A stretch of 64,000 bases of DNA from Tridacna crocea. Its lineage: Eukaryota; Mollusca; Bivalvia; Cardiida; Cardiidae. The notes under the pieces are model-generated. The model ran no database searches. It was not told the DNA's origin and saw nothing but the letters and a program-made list of their open reading frames with translations. Location of the stretch: positions 2,363,501 to 2,427,500 of the forward strand of contig OX031065.1 of the NCBI GenBank assembly GCA_943736015.1. The letters are read 5' to 3'. This document shows, piece after piece, positions 22,900 through 33,900 of this stretch (within the stretch, counting starts at the first letter, position 1; each line of letters opens with the position of its first letter). Both the position numbers and the translations under genes were made by a program.

Positions 22900-23125
22900 A
22901 TTGATTGAATATTGTTTTACGCCTCTTTCAACAAATTTCAGTCATATGACCAGGACAGCTCACATATTCATGTATATCCTGGTAGTTACCTATACTAGGC
23001 TAGGGATCTGAGTGTCATGCCCAAGGGCACTCCCATAAAAAGCTTACTGGATCTTGTGTGGCTTGAACCCAGGGCTTCCAGATCACAACTCCTACACTTT
23101 ACCACTGAGCCACGCAGAACCCCCT
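22900..23125 (-). mobile_element. tRNA-derived SINE, His-like head
   Basis: On the minus strand a head at 23045-23120 reads with A box TGGCTCAGTGG and B box GGGTTCAAGCC. The anticodon-loop-like TTGTGAT would give GTG (His). The tail end is TTGATTGATTGAATATTG, with the core TTTACGCCTCTTTCAACA. Partner copy 57003-57238. Too degenerate in stems to be a functional tRNA. Confidence 0.65.
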
Positions 23126-23879
23126 TACAAGTAATGGTACTTTGATGTAAAACATTTTGGTTGCTTCATTTGATGCTACAAATGTTGTTTCTCATCCAAT
23201 GTTTCAGTCTTTTATAAGTATCTGTTTTTGCAGTGTTGAAGTTAAAATATTTTTACATGTGCATCAAGTTAAATAATTTTCCTGTAAAAAGCTGATGTAA
23301 GAAAACCCTTCATTTTGGAAAGAACCAAAACTAAATAGACTAATAGACCTGTATCATTTACGTGGAGTTCCGATATCCGATGTGGACTTCGGTTTAAACG
23401 GGGGAAAATCTCAAAATTAGTATTCATTTACCTGAGCAGGAATACGCATGTGAAAAGAAAGGACTTCGAGGGTTACAGACGATCCTTATTTCTTCTTTTC
23501 TACAACATTACCTTAGTTTAGTTCATAAGTTCTGTTCTTTCACCTGTACGAAAGGGATGCAAAATCTACGAAAGTTAAGTCCTATTTTATCTTCATTCCG
23601 CGATTTCACGGACAAACTTCAGCGTCCAATTTGCTCAATATATAAAACGTTATTTTTCCTCCTTAAAGAAGGTTCGTTATTTGAAAAGAATTTCAAGTAG
23701 CATAACGGGTTTAAGTGATATACTAATATCCTATCTGTTTGTTTGATCGTTTTATTTTCACGGCGGTCAGTGCACCTACGCAAGTGTTTCCTGTCAATCT
23801 TATACGAGTACTGACAAAACTTTCTTTCTGACCTTCTGGCTACTTTTTTCCAATGCATTAGAGGTGGGAGAGAAAAATT

Positions 23880-23958
23880 GCCGCCAGAAAGTTTGCCTCG
23901 AGCGGGTATCAAACACGCAACCAATTCAGATACACTGACCACCGAGTTACCAGGCCGT
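23880..23958 (-). mobile_element. tRNA-derived SINE head
   Basis: Minus strand TGGTAACTCGGTGG (A-box-like) and GTTTGATACCC (B-box-like), followed by a T-tract at 23957-23970. Confidence 0.4.
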
Positions 23959-24187
23959 TTTTTTTTTTATTATTTTTAAATCTTGAGTTGGCAGACTGTT
24001 TCAGAATCAACTCAAAAATAAACAGACTTCACTTAATTTAAGACGCAGTTAACTGACAAATTCACTTATTTTGTGAGTTGAGTCTGAAACGTTGAAAACA
24101 AGAACAAATCAACAGAGTAGTGCTGGGTTTGGCAAACTATCCTCATGCTTCGTTACCATCGATAAACGTAACACATTAACTTGCTTT

Positions 24188-24310
24188 CTTACGATGGCTG
24201 TTTACGCCGCTTTCAACATTACTATAGTTATGTAACGGCCACACTTCACTTATTCATATACATCATTAGTTTTTACCAGCACTAGGCTAGGGCTCCGAAG
24301 TTTCTTGTCA
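24188..24310 (-). mobile_element. SINE core fragment
   Basis: TTTACGCCGCTTTCAACATTAC and ACTAGGCTAGGGCTC match the SINE core at 22920-23010. The tRNA head is not recognisable. Confidence 0.5.
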
Positions 24311-24494
24311 AACGACATTCCCCGAACAACCCAGTGCTTCCAGTGAAGCTCAAATTCGGACCGTCCAGACGACAGCTGAAACAATAAACACTGCCCTGAG
24401 AATATCTTGATTAAACCATGATATCTGAAAACGTCAAATAGGGGCGTAACCAAGCCTGATAAAGCAGTTATGAGATATTTTCTTACATTTATTT

Positions 24495-25275
24495 TTCACT
24501 GAGTGCGAGGGGATAAATTTTCGCGTTGTCCGTCAGACTGTCCGTCCGTCCGGACAGATATCTTTTAAAATCCTTGACAAAAAATTATGAAACTTCATAC
24601 ATATGTTCCTTAATGATATTCCGCCGATAGTCCGCCGACATACTTTTTGTTTTGTTTTATTTGACGCTGTGCCATGAAAAAGGGGGGTTTAATGTATCTT
24701 TCCAATATGGAGCCAATATCTCTTTAACTACTTGATAAGATTCTATGAAACTTCATTCACATTGTTTATCATAAGCCATCCATGTGTTCTTTGTTACAGT
24801 TTGCGGTTAAAGTTTTTTTTTTTAAAAATCGCCTGACGTAGGCAGATGAATAAATTTTCAGAGCTCTCCGTCCATCTATCCGTGTTTGGCCGTGTCTCCA
24901 TCCGGGGCAATATCTACGATCGCACGGAATTTTGCAAAAATTTATACATGTATACAATAACCTATTCCGCCGATACTTTTTTTTTTTTTAATTTGATGCA
25001 TAATAACCGACTAGGAGCGATTTTGAGTGACGTGGTCGCGTACATTTTTGAAAAGGTCTTTTTCAGCAGGGGATATCGTTTCAACGAATCAGCATTATTA
25101 TTGTTTTTATTTAATGAAATACCATATCATGGAAAAAAAGGGGTTAAGTGTATAATTTCATAATGTACCAATAACAGAAAGGAAACGTATACATGCAAAA
25201 CACAATACCCCTATATGGTTCTATCAAAAAAGTCCTTTTCTGTTGGGAATAACATTTCAACGAAATATATCCATC
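24495..25275 (+). mobile_element. Decayed Helentron-like elements (H4)
   Basis: Two heads: GCGAGGGGATAAATTTTCGCGTTGTCCGTC (as GCGAGGGGAT + GTCC repeats) at about 24507, and GCCTGACGTAGGC at 24831 with a CGTCC region. The parts 24890-25060 and 25100-25260 match the outer portions of H3 (11860-12000 and 13230-13385). The 3' motif GGGGATATCGTTTCAACGAA is at about 25069-25088 and another at 25246-25270. Confidence 0.55.
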
Positions 25276-25992
25276 CCAGGGAATAAAGTTAATTTAAAAT
25301 CGTATGCAATATGCAATAGTTTTTGTTGTACAAACAATTTCAAAAGTATACATTTGTACACTTATTTAGTTCATGTATTTTTCCTTTGACCAAAACTTCA
25401 AACTATACGTGCTGATAGATATAACCAAATGCGGATTAAATCGGGGGAAATGAGCACAAACCTACTCGTCAAATAATCATTTATGTTTCAAACATATACG
25501 GGGGTGTCCCAAAATAATTATCTGTTACCCATTTAAACAATTATTGTTTCAATTCGGATGGAACGCACCATATATACCTAAAAGCTATATCAAAACAATG
25601 TCTACACAATAAAGCTTTGTAAAAAAAAAAAACGTGCGTACACGTATAATACATATTTATGATGTGTTGGAGAATGGCAGGACTGTGCTGATTACTCTTG
25701 AAAATCATTTCAAATTGATGTTATAGATATCATAATACAAAGTCAGTATCTCAGATTGATAGCTGTTGTTTAATCGGTGAGAGATTTAAAGAATGCGCTA
25801 TGTCAGGCCGCAGCGAAGGCACATGTTGATGTACAGTAAACGAAAGAACGAACCCGAGATAGAATGGATAATTATTGCAACCGATTATCCCGACCGGTCT
25901 ACTTCTGCAGAGGGAATGAACCTAAGTGAGTGGGTAGGCCAGGTCCAGTATGTGGGGAGGGGGGAGACGGGGCAAAATACTGACGAAATCTT
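25276..25992. other. Unassigned sequence
   Basis: No gene or repeat recognised; one 75-codon frame at 25793-26020 has no domain and overlaps a tRNA-like repeat. Confidence 0.4.
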
Positions 25993-26062
25993 TGGTGGTA
26001 CTCGAATCCACAGCCTTTGATACTAGGATCGGCGGCTTACCAAATGGGTTATTGGACCAACC
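25993..26062 (-). mobile_element. tRNA-derived SINE head
   Basis: Minus strand TTTGGTAAGCCGCCG (D-arm-like) and GATTCGAGTACC (B-box-like) about 45 bp apart. Confidence 0.4.
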
Positions 26063-26354
26063 GATACTCTAACGCATTAGAAATGTATTTATCCCTTGTT
26101 AGACGTCAGACGCATTGAAAGACTTTTTCTAAGTTACTGCAATTTCCTTCTTTATTACTTACCTGCCACAGTGCCTTTCTGACCACTTTTGACAGAAAAT
26201 TGTGGAAAAAGGAAAAATAAATTATGACGAGCAAGGTCTCATTTGTTACGATGTTTTCAAGTATATTGATATATCAAACCTTAAAGGTACAGTTTAGGTC
26301 AAATTATCAAAGCAGGTGTCAGAATACAATTAAATTAAATCGAACCATTTAAAG

Positions 26355-26560
26355 GTATAAAAAGTATTGTGGAGATGACAGTTTGTTCTCACGTGGTCAA
26401 ACCATATGTTAGTCGCTGGCAACAAAAATAAAATAAAATCAGGCAAAATGTAAACAAATGACACAGCTACCTGGCAGGTTTTAACCTAGTTTTGTTATCA
26501 ATTTTCTCTGCCAGCGACTAACTCCTTGACCGACAGTACTATCAAAACGCGATAACTGTG
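26355..26560. mobile_element. Foldback repeat with TTAGTCGCTGGCA arms
   Basis: TTAGTCGCTGGC at 26409-26420 and its inverse GCCAGCGACTAA at 26510-26521, with further paired words outside. A related foldback (GATCGCTGGCAG / CTGCCAGTGAC) is at about 61190-61390. Confidence 0.5.
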
Positions 26561-26659
26561 GCCTTTGTTTACAAACACTGGATCAGTTCAAAACATTCAA
26601 ATAGGGAATACCAGGGACGAAGCAGTTACTTATTGGTAAATTTCAACAATGGCCTGCAA

Positions 26660-26735
26660 GTAATGCTGTGGTGCAATGGTCAAAGGGACTCTGCTACCGC
26701 CCAAACGGATCGAGTTCGAGTCACAGAGATTTTTT
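26660..26735 (+). mobile_element. tRNA-derived SINE head
   Basis: A box TGGTGCAATGG and B-box-like GTTCGAGTC, then T-tracts (26730-26765). No acceptor stem pairing visible. Confidence 0.5.
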
Positions 26736-26878
26736 TTTCAGTAAAGTAACTGTTTTTTTTTTTTTAAGCTAAGTCAATGGTTACATTATTTTTTATGACA
26801 TCATAGTGAATATTTTTACTTTTACTTTTTAGTTTCATTCATATTTAATTGACATCACACGAGATTACACATTGATCC

Positions 26879-27141
26879 TTCGAAAGCATCCTCGGATACC
26901 CCGGGGTCTCCCTATTTGCCCCATCGACCCCTGGGACAATTAATTGAATTTCCCTCGCTTTACCGCTGGCTTTTCATTGGTTCCATCATCATTTTGTGAT
27001 GGGCGAGTGGACTGTACGCTATGACGTTTCGTATCGATTTTCGGCGGCTGATTCAAAGCTTTATTAATTAGTCAATTGTCCCAGGGGTCGATGTAGCGTA
27101 GCAAATAGGGAGACCCCGGGGTATCCGAGGATGCTTCGAAA
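26879..27141. mobile_element. Foldback MITE with ~60 bp arms
   Basis: The left arm starts TTCGAAAGCATCCTCGG and contains CCCCGGGGTCTCCC. The right arm has the inverse GGGAGACCCCGGGG and ends CCGAGGATGCTTCGAAAG. The centre (26950-27060) is unique. GC-rich compared with its surroundings. Confidence 0.8.
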
Positions 27142-27867
27142 GTTGGGAAAAATGAACCAAGACATTTCTTGTACAGGAATTGATGCTAGAAACAGCCTAG
27201 TGATTTAGATTTCTAAGATGACTAAAGCCACAAATTTCTGGCTACTAGTTTTCTTCCTGTTTCATGGCTTTGGCAGAAGAGACATGTCTATATACTCACT
27301 ACAGTTGGGAACTTACGCATAACGGAAGCTTGACTGCACAAGGATTTAAATTGAAACACCACTGGAACGGAACCACTTGTGAACTAATGCAACCTGAGTG
27401 GAAAAGTTACTGTAGATGTGCGGTCTTAGCAGAATAAATATTTTTTTCAAAAAGCAGACATTGCAGTTAAAAAAACCTGTGAGCAGTTCGGCGACGAGGA
27501 AGCAACAAATACTGATCGTTCAATTTTAAGAGGGTTAGGGTAAGTGAAATGAAGCAAGTTCCGATACTGCCAGAGCACGGAATGAGAGTTGCACACTTAT
27601 CATTTTATTGTTGAGTCAGTCATATAGAAATATGCTTTAAAAAAAAGAATAAAATGAATAAGAATAAAATGTAATAGTAACAAAAGAATATCAAAGACAA
27701 AAAAAAAAAAGATGTACACGTCTTAAAAAGGAAGAAGAAAGGATAAAGAAATGAAACATAAAAGACATTCAAACAAGGAAAAGAAAAGTATGGAGAGGAA
27801 ACAAAGAAAAGTAAAGCGAAAACCGAAAAAAAAAAACGCAACATGCTTCCTCAAAAAAAATAAGGTA
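27142..27867. other. Unassigned AT-rich sequence
   Basis: Purine-rich A tracts at 27630-27840 create open frames of low complexity; no gene supported. Confidence 0.4.
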
Positions 27868-27942
27868 GGTCTGACGGCTCGAACGAGGATCGCCGGCTTT
27901 AGAGACAGTGATGTTATCCATTACACCACTGCTCGCTTAGTG
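27868..27942 (-). mobile_element. tRNA-derived SINE head
   Basis: Minus strand A box TGGTGTAATGG and B-box-like CGTTCGAGCC. A fairly clean tRNA-like arrangement, but without a closed acceptor stem. Confidence 0.5.
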
Positions 27943-28790
27943 CAAATAGAGATCTTGTTAAAGTTTAAAGCCTTTTCAATTTACATTTTAACTAAAATTA
28001 TCGGATAATTTACCTGTCCTTCCCGTATACGAAAATAGAATGGTCTGAATTATTGTAAACAAAGGCCACGGTTATCGCGTTCCATTAATACAATGACAGA
28101 TTGTCATCCTCACAACAATAACAACAATACCACAATCCTGAGGAACAATACTGTGGGAAAAGAAGAAAATATTGAAAAGCAGTAGTTTCTTCTTGGCGCA
28201 CGTGCGCTTACTTGTCTTACTCTTTCAAGGACAGATCCTGCACAAATTTAACAGCACTTAGCATTTTGCCTGAAGATGCCTTAAACACAAACTAAGATGT
28301 CTTTTTTGTCTGGTGAAGAGTCAAAACTTTAATCTATACTTAACGATTTGAAATGACCTGAATGGCTGTCTTTGAATTAAGGGGATTTAGATTGCTCAGT
28401 CTGAACTTCTCGGGTAAACGAAAATTAACTTTGAGATGGCCCCTTTTTGCCCGAAGTCCACGTCCGATATCGGAGTCCACGTAAATGATAAAGGTCTATT
28501 ACCAAATACATGTACATGTATTGTACACTGAAGGCATGAATCGGTGCAAGAGGAGGCAGAGTAGATCAAGATCAGACATTTCATCCTCGGGAAAACAGTA
28601 TGTTATAAAGCAGGCAAGATGTTTAGGCAAAAAGTAGGTCCTTAGTTCACATTTTGGATCTAGATCAGATTGTATAAGTATTGTGTATAATAGTAGGTTC
28701 TACAGTAGATACTGTATATTAAGATCAGACAGTATTTTAAGTCAAAAGTAGGTGCTGGCCCACTTAGTCTATATAAAGATCAGAGACTAT

Positions 28791-29020
28791 TTAACTCATT
28801 ACCAAACGACAATATTTTAGGCTTGTTCAAATCGAAAGCACTGGCAGATGACAAAATAAAAGTGACTGAAAATTTGAAATTTGTGTTGTGAAGGGTAGAA
28901 AACACTAGGGGAAAATGAGAAAATGCTGGTGTCAGAATTTTCTTCTTTTCCCACAATATTTTCCAAAGGCTTTTTTTCCTCATGGTCGTCAAAAGTAGGG
29001 ATTGTGTGGTAGTGGGTAAA
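28791..29020 (-). mobile_element. Family A MITE, copy A11 (empty site for the 57941 insertion)
   Basis: Reverse full-length copy starting TTAACTCATTACC, ending GGTAGTGGGTAAA. Its partner in copy 2 (57754-59197) contains a 1.2 kb insertion in the run of T following AAAGGC. Confidence 0.85.
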
Positions 29021-29555
29021 AGCATTAAAATTGGTGTTATAGCACACAGTGAACATCGAGATCAGATTGATTTTTATACACAAAGTTGATTATTACAACT
29101 GCCAGTGTAGATCTAGATCAAACTTTATACTATAGACAACAGTAGGTGCTACAGCAGGCCGTTAAGATCTAATTAAGACTAAAAACTAAGGCAACACTTA
29201 ATGCTATAGCAGGGTGTGAATCCAGCAGTATGTTAAGCACAATATCAATGACTGCAGCAGGCAATTGAGATCTTTTTCAGAATACGCACCTAGGTTAAAG
29301 CCAAGATCAGAAGATGTCAAAAGCCAAGATCAGACTCTACGGAAGGCAAACAAAGGTTTTAACAGTTCAGATGAAGATCGGACTATTTATTTCTATCCAG
29401 ACAAGCAATGACTTCAGCTTTTCACCCATTAATCACAATGTAGGTCAGAAGAATACTTGTGTTAAGTGTCCAGCCTTAGACCTTTACATTGAACCATTGT
29501 TCATTGTGAATTGCACGTTTCACATTGTTCATTGTCAATTGCACGTACATCTGTT
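29021..29555. other. Duplicated unique sequence
   Basis: Matches 59198-59690 of duplication copy 2. Repeated AGATCAGA words but no gene recognised. Confidence 0.5.
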
Positions 29556-29783
29556 ATCAACTCTTTACCAAACAAACACTGTTTTTTACAACTCTGTGAA
29601 AAAGGCCTTTTGAAAACATTGTGGGAAAAGGAGAAAATGCTGGTAACCAGCATTTTCTGCGTTTCCCACAATGTTTTCTGCTTTTCCCAAAACAAATTTC
29701 AATTCTGGAGTCACTTTAATTTTGTCGTCTGCTAATGCTTTCAGTTTGGAATAGTCTAAAATTTTGTCGTTTGGTAAAGAGTA
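29556..29783 (+). mobile_element. Family A MITE, copy A12
   Basis: CTCTTTACCAAAC left tip, GTTTGGTAAAGAG right tip, near-perfect central palindrome. The left TTAA is mutated to ATCA. Partner copy 62184-62404. Confidence 0.85.
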
Positions 29784-29839
29784 GGGGAAGACAATCCTGA
29801 TTGACAGGATGTACGATGGTTTCTCTACACACATGTACA

Positions 29840-30067
29840 TTAACTCTTTACCAAACGACAAAATTTTAGACTGGTCATTATTGAAAGCACTTGCAGACGA
29901 CAAATCAAACTAAACTCAAAAATTGAAATTTGTTTCCAGCAGGGTAGAAAACATTGTGAGAAAAGGAGAAAATGCTGGTTACCAGCATTTTCTCCTTTTC
30001 CCACAATGTTTTCGAAAAGCCTTTATCTCAGGGTAGTAAAACCAGGGATTGTTTTGTAAAGGGTTAA
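29840..30067 (-). mobile_element. Family A MITE, copy A13
   Basis: TTAA at both ends and a perfect-looking central palindrome (about 29947-30014). The right TTAA is shared with the start of the family B-derived array at 30064. Confidence 0.9.
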
Positions 30068-30778
30068 TCCCTTTAGGCTGGTGAACGCGACTTACTGACC
30101 TTTTGCGGAAAGCATAGATCAAGATCAGACTGTACAGAATGGTTTGAATAATAAACCAAAGACATTTGTACTTAAAGAAGACAATCCTGTTTGGCAGGAT
30201 GTAAGAGATTGTTTCTGTACATACATGTACATTAATCCCTGTTGGCTGATGAGCGTGACTTACTGACCTTTTTTGGACGGCATAGATCAAGATCAGACTG
30301 TACAGAATCGGTTAAATAATAAACCAAAGACATTTGTACTTAAGGAAGACAATCCTGATTGACAGGATGTAATATTATTTCTCTACATACATGTACATTA
30401 ATCCCTGTAGGCTGGTGAACGCGACTTATTGACCTTTTGTGGACAGCATAGATCAAGATCAGACTGTACAGAATGGTTTGAATAATAAACCAAAGACATT
30501 TGTACTTAAGGAAGACAATCCTAATTAAGAAGATGTAAGATGGTTTCTCTACATACATGTACATTAATACCTGTAGGCTGGTGAGCGTGACTTACTGACT
30601 TTTTGCTGACAGCATAGATCAAGATCAGACTGTACAGGGCGTACAGGCTGATTTTGGATCAACACTGTTCGATAAGGGGAAATATTTCCTTCAAATATAC
30701 TTTTCATACAGAAACAATTTGGCTTTCACTATTGGTTCGACAGTTTCATGTCTTTTTTTCTCTAGCAGGATAAGGGTT
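30064..30778 (+). repeat. ~166 bp tandem repeat derived from family B, ending in a full family B copy
   Basis: Units start near 30064, 30231, 30397 and 30563 with TTAATCCCTGTAGGCTGGTG and include AGATCAAGATCAGACTG. The last unit continues to GCAGGATAAGGGTTA (30765-30779), the normal right end of family B. The array therefore appears to arise by tandem duplication of the left half of a family B element plus flanking sequence. Partner array 62405-63000 has about three units. Confidence 0.75.
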
Positions 30779-30796
30779 ACTATTTGTTTGTTTAAG

Positions 30797-32085
30797 TAGG
30801 CTTTGTTGGACCTTTCATTATGCTAGGGAATTCAACATTGCGCTTTTTAGGCTTTGTTGGACCTTTCATTATGCTAGGGAATTCAACATTGCGCTTTGTA
30901 GGCTTTGTTGGACGTTTCATTATGCTAGGGAATTCAACTTTGCGCTTTGTAGGCTTTGTTGGACCTTTCATTATGCTAGGGAATTCAACATTGCGCTTTG
31001 TAGGCTTTGTTGGACCTTACGTTATGCTGGAGAATTCAACATTGCGCTCTACAGGCTTTGTTGGACTTTCCATTATGCTAGGGAATTCAACATTGCGCTT
31101 TGTAGGCTTTGTTGGACCTTACGTTATGCTGGAGAATTCAACATTGCGCTCTACAGGCTTTGTTGGACTTTTCATTATGCTAGGGAATTCAACATTGCGC
31201 TTTGTAGGCTTTGTTGGACCTTTCATGTAGGCTTTGTTGGACCTTTCATTATGCTAGGGAATTCAACATTGCGCTTTGTAGGCTTTGTTGGATCTTTCAT
31301 GTAGGCTTTGTTGGACCTTTCATTATGCTAGGGAATTCAACATTGCGCTTTGTAGGCTTTGTTGGACCTTTCATGTAGGCTTTGTTGGACCTTTCGTTAT
31401 GCTAGGGAATTCAACATTGCGCTTTGAAGGCTTTGTTGGACCTTACGTTATGCTGGAGAATTCAACATTGCGCTCTACAGGCTTTGTTGGACTTTCCATT
31501 ATGCTAGGGAATTCAACATTGCGCTTTGTAGGCTTTGTTGGACCTTACGTTATGCTGGAGAATTCAACATTGCGCTCTACAGGCTTTGTTGGACTTTTCA
31601 TTATGCTAGGGAATTCAACATTGCGCTTTGTAGGCTTTGTTGGACCTTTCATGTAGGCTTTGTTGGACTTTTCGTTATGCTAGGGAATTCAACATTGCGC
31701 TTTGTAGGCTTTGTTGGACCCTACGTTATGCTGGAGAATTCAACATTGCGTTCTACAGGCTTTGTTGGGCTTTTCGTTATGCTGGAGATTTTAACATTGC
31801 GCTTTGTAGGCTTTGTTGGACCTTTCATGTAGGCTTTGTTGGACTTTTCATTATGCCAGAGAATTCAACATTGCGCTCTACAGGCTTTGTTGGACTTTTC
31901 GTTATGCTAGAGAATTCAACATTGCGCTTTGTAGGGTTTGTTGGACCCTTCGTTATGCTGGAGAATTCAACATTGCGCTCTACAGGCCTTGTTGGACCTT
32001 TCGTTATGCTAGAGATTTTAACATTGCGCTTTGTAGGCTTTGTTGGACCTTTCATTACGCTGGAGAATTTAACATTGCACATTTA
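30797..32085 (+). repeat. 51 bp minisatellite with higher-order structure
   Basis: About 22-25 units of TAGGCTTTGTTGGACC...GGGAATTCAACATTGCG, in two variants (GCTTTGTAG and GCTCTACAG junctions) that alternate. Shortened 23-24 bp units interrupt it. Blocks of about 426 bp repeat (for example from 31021 and 31447). 51 is divisible by 3, so long open frames (MLGNSTLRFVGFVGPF) arise by chance. Copy 2 has about one unit at 63007-63050. Confidence 0.9.
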
Positions 32086-32102
32086 ATACACAATAAAACA
32101 TT

Positions 32103-32137
32103 CTGTCTCTCTCTTTCTCTCTCTCTCACTCTCTGTG
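32103..32137 (+). repeat. (CT)n microsatellite
   Basis: Interrupted CT tract. The equivalent tract in copy 2 (63066-63172) is about three times longer. Confidence 0.85.
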
Positions 32138-33540
32138 CGATAGATATGGTATAAATATATGAGCCAGGCAAGTTTTGGCAAATGGGACTTCATGCACCTG
32201 CGAAAAGTATCGACTCAGGTCAGCCTGCGCAGGCTGACCTGGGCCGAAATTTTTCGCTATTGGTCAATTTTCTGTATATCCAAAGGCCATGTACGTCATG
32301 AACAAGTCGGTTGTGAAAAAAAAGAGTGAATATTATGGATCCATTTTAAGTGATGTCTTGCTTGGTATGATATTGCATAGAGATGCATCCCAATATTGAG
32401 GGATTGTAGTAATTAATACTTTCTTTAAAGTAGCAATGGAGGAAATGGCTTTTATCAATATGTCTGAGGAAAAATCAGGCCTGTTTTAGCTCCACATTTC
32501 TCTAAACTGCTGATCATAGCTGAATGAATCGCACCAGGCAGCGTTTTATTGAGTAAACGTTTATTCAAGTTTCAAATTCAAAGTAACTGCTGTCGTCTAG
32601 AAAAGTAGTCTGTTTTTGTACCCAGGATGCCCAAATTAGATAGCTTGTATTTATAGAATGCCATCTATCGGGAGATAATAAGATTCGAATTTCCTTGGAT
32701 TGTATTCACTGTCTGTTTTTAAATGGGATTTTTTAGGTCAGTATTAAGTTTGTAATCTCACACATTTTTTTTCGTCCGTACATTCTACCGTAGTAAATTA
32801 TGTTCAATTGTCAGCTGTTAACGTTTCAAGGTGTCGATAATAATAGAGAAAAACAGATTTCCAGTCAGATTGGTCTCCCTTTTCATTGACATTATCTTTC
32901 TGCAAATAAAAACATGTAGTCTGGCTTGTGTACTAATGTAACTGCCACAACTCCTTTGGGAGATGTATAAATACAGAAAAACAGATATTACTGGATCTAT
33001 TTGCTTTTTTCTGATTCCTAGTTTTTAAAGAACACCGTCAAAGGTATTTCAGAATTGACATTACACATGTTCATTCGATGCTCTTGCAAAACATTGAAAG
33101 GAATCTGTTTTCAGAGCCATTATTCTTTACAAAAATACCCATTGGTAAGGGATAGATTGCTGATGCATTTGAACCGAAGAAAATATGTATGTCACTAGTT
33201 TGATAATGGTACAGCATCCAGTTTACCCTGTATTTAATACGATAATTCATATTAAAGAGAAGTCTTAAGTTTACATGCCGTAAGTAAGATCTTCTTGAAA
33301 ACACACACACACAAAGAATTCTTGTCAGAAACGTACTGTACGGCTACATTCGGTAATTTTCTTTTCTGTTTTTTCGTTTAAATAATGGGGTGTAATTCTG
33401 TCTATTTTTATCACGTGAGATATGACGTCTACACACTGATTTGAATACGAACCGATGTTGTTGGTCATGTGACATTTCCACAAGTCTTAGAAAAGCACTG
33501 GCGCGAACTTTAAAGATATTTCAAGACGCTATATAGGCCA
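32138..33540. other. Mostly unassigned sequence
   Basis: Contains a perfect short palindrome CAGCCTGCGCAGGCTG (32221-32236) in a larger AGGTCAGCC/GGCTGACCT foldback (about 32195-32260). A short AC tract at 33301-33312. No gene recognised. Confidence 0.45.
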
Positions 33541-33544
33541 TTAT

Positions 33545-33896
33545 AGGTGGCCCTTCAGATTTTGGGACGAAAATTGTACAAAAATGCAAAAAAAATCACC
33601 CTTATGCTTCCAAAGCCTTTTAATTTTCATTCATAAAACCCCAGTAGTCGAACACCGTCCGACAACACGACAAATTAGAGATTAACTACAGCCCAGGCGC
33701 GAAATCTAAAAATACCTTAAGAGGCTACATAGCCTTTTAAGGGAACACCATCAAAGAAATTATTATTATTATTATTTTTTTTTTTTTGTAATTTTATGAA
33801 TCCTAAATATTGATGATTTGTATTATTTTTTCATATGAATTTCAGTGAGATATATTTTTTAATTTGGTGAGATGTAAAAATTCTAAATACCCATCT
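33545..33896 (+). mobile_element. Kolobok-like MITE (~352 bp)
   Basis: AGGTGGCCCTTCAG left end (preceded by TTAT, mutated TTAA), CCCATCT right end followed by TTAA (33897-33900). Same order of blocks as 17548-18088 but missing about 170 bp between CAGCCCAGG and CGCGAAATCT, so it is a second-step deletion form. It contains an ATT microsatellite at about 33765-33785. Confidence 0.85.
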
Positions 33897-33900
33897 TTAA

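Larger units (their letters stand above)
23343..28499. mobile_element. 5.16 kb TIR transposon, present only in duplication copy 1
   Basis: Ends ATAGACCTGTATC and GATAAAGGTCTAT are inverted. The TIR extends about 105 bp (to about 23450 and from about 28395), including ACGTGGA...CCGATAT and GTGGACTTCGG. It is flanked by TA on both sides (23341-42, 28500-01). Copy 2 reads straight through at about 57450-57470, giving a paralogous empty site. The interior holds several SINE heads, a foldback and Helentron-like debris but no transposase. A TA duplication fits Tc1/mariner-like or several other superfamilies; unassigned. Confidence 0.8.
19833..32225 (+). repeat. Segmental duplication, copy 1
   Basis: Collinear and mostly identical to 47045-63265 in the same orientation, from TGATTGACTTA at 19833 to ACTCAGGTCAGCCTG near 32215. 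Matching landmarks: 20210-20540/47520-47860, 20545-21290/52775-53500, 21690-23340/55840-57450, 28502-29515/57470-59690 (minus an insert), 30640-30790/62840-63000. Differences are discrete insertions and satellite expansions, listed separately. Confidence 0.85.

Noticed and set aside
27620-28008. Lys-rich or Phe-rich frames resembling a small basic or membrane protein
   Set aside because: Low-complexity A/T tracts produce them on both strands.
30820-32154. Long open frames (up to 149 codons) reading repeated NSTLRFVGFVGPF peptides
   Set aside because: They follow a 51 bp minisatellite (17 codons); partial 23-24 bp units break the frame and no start context or domain is present.
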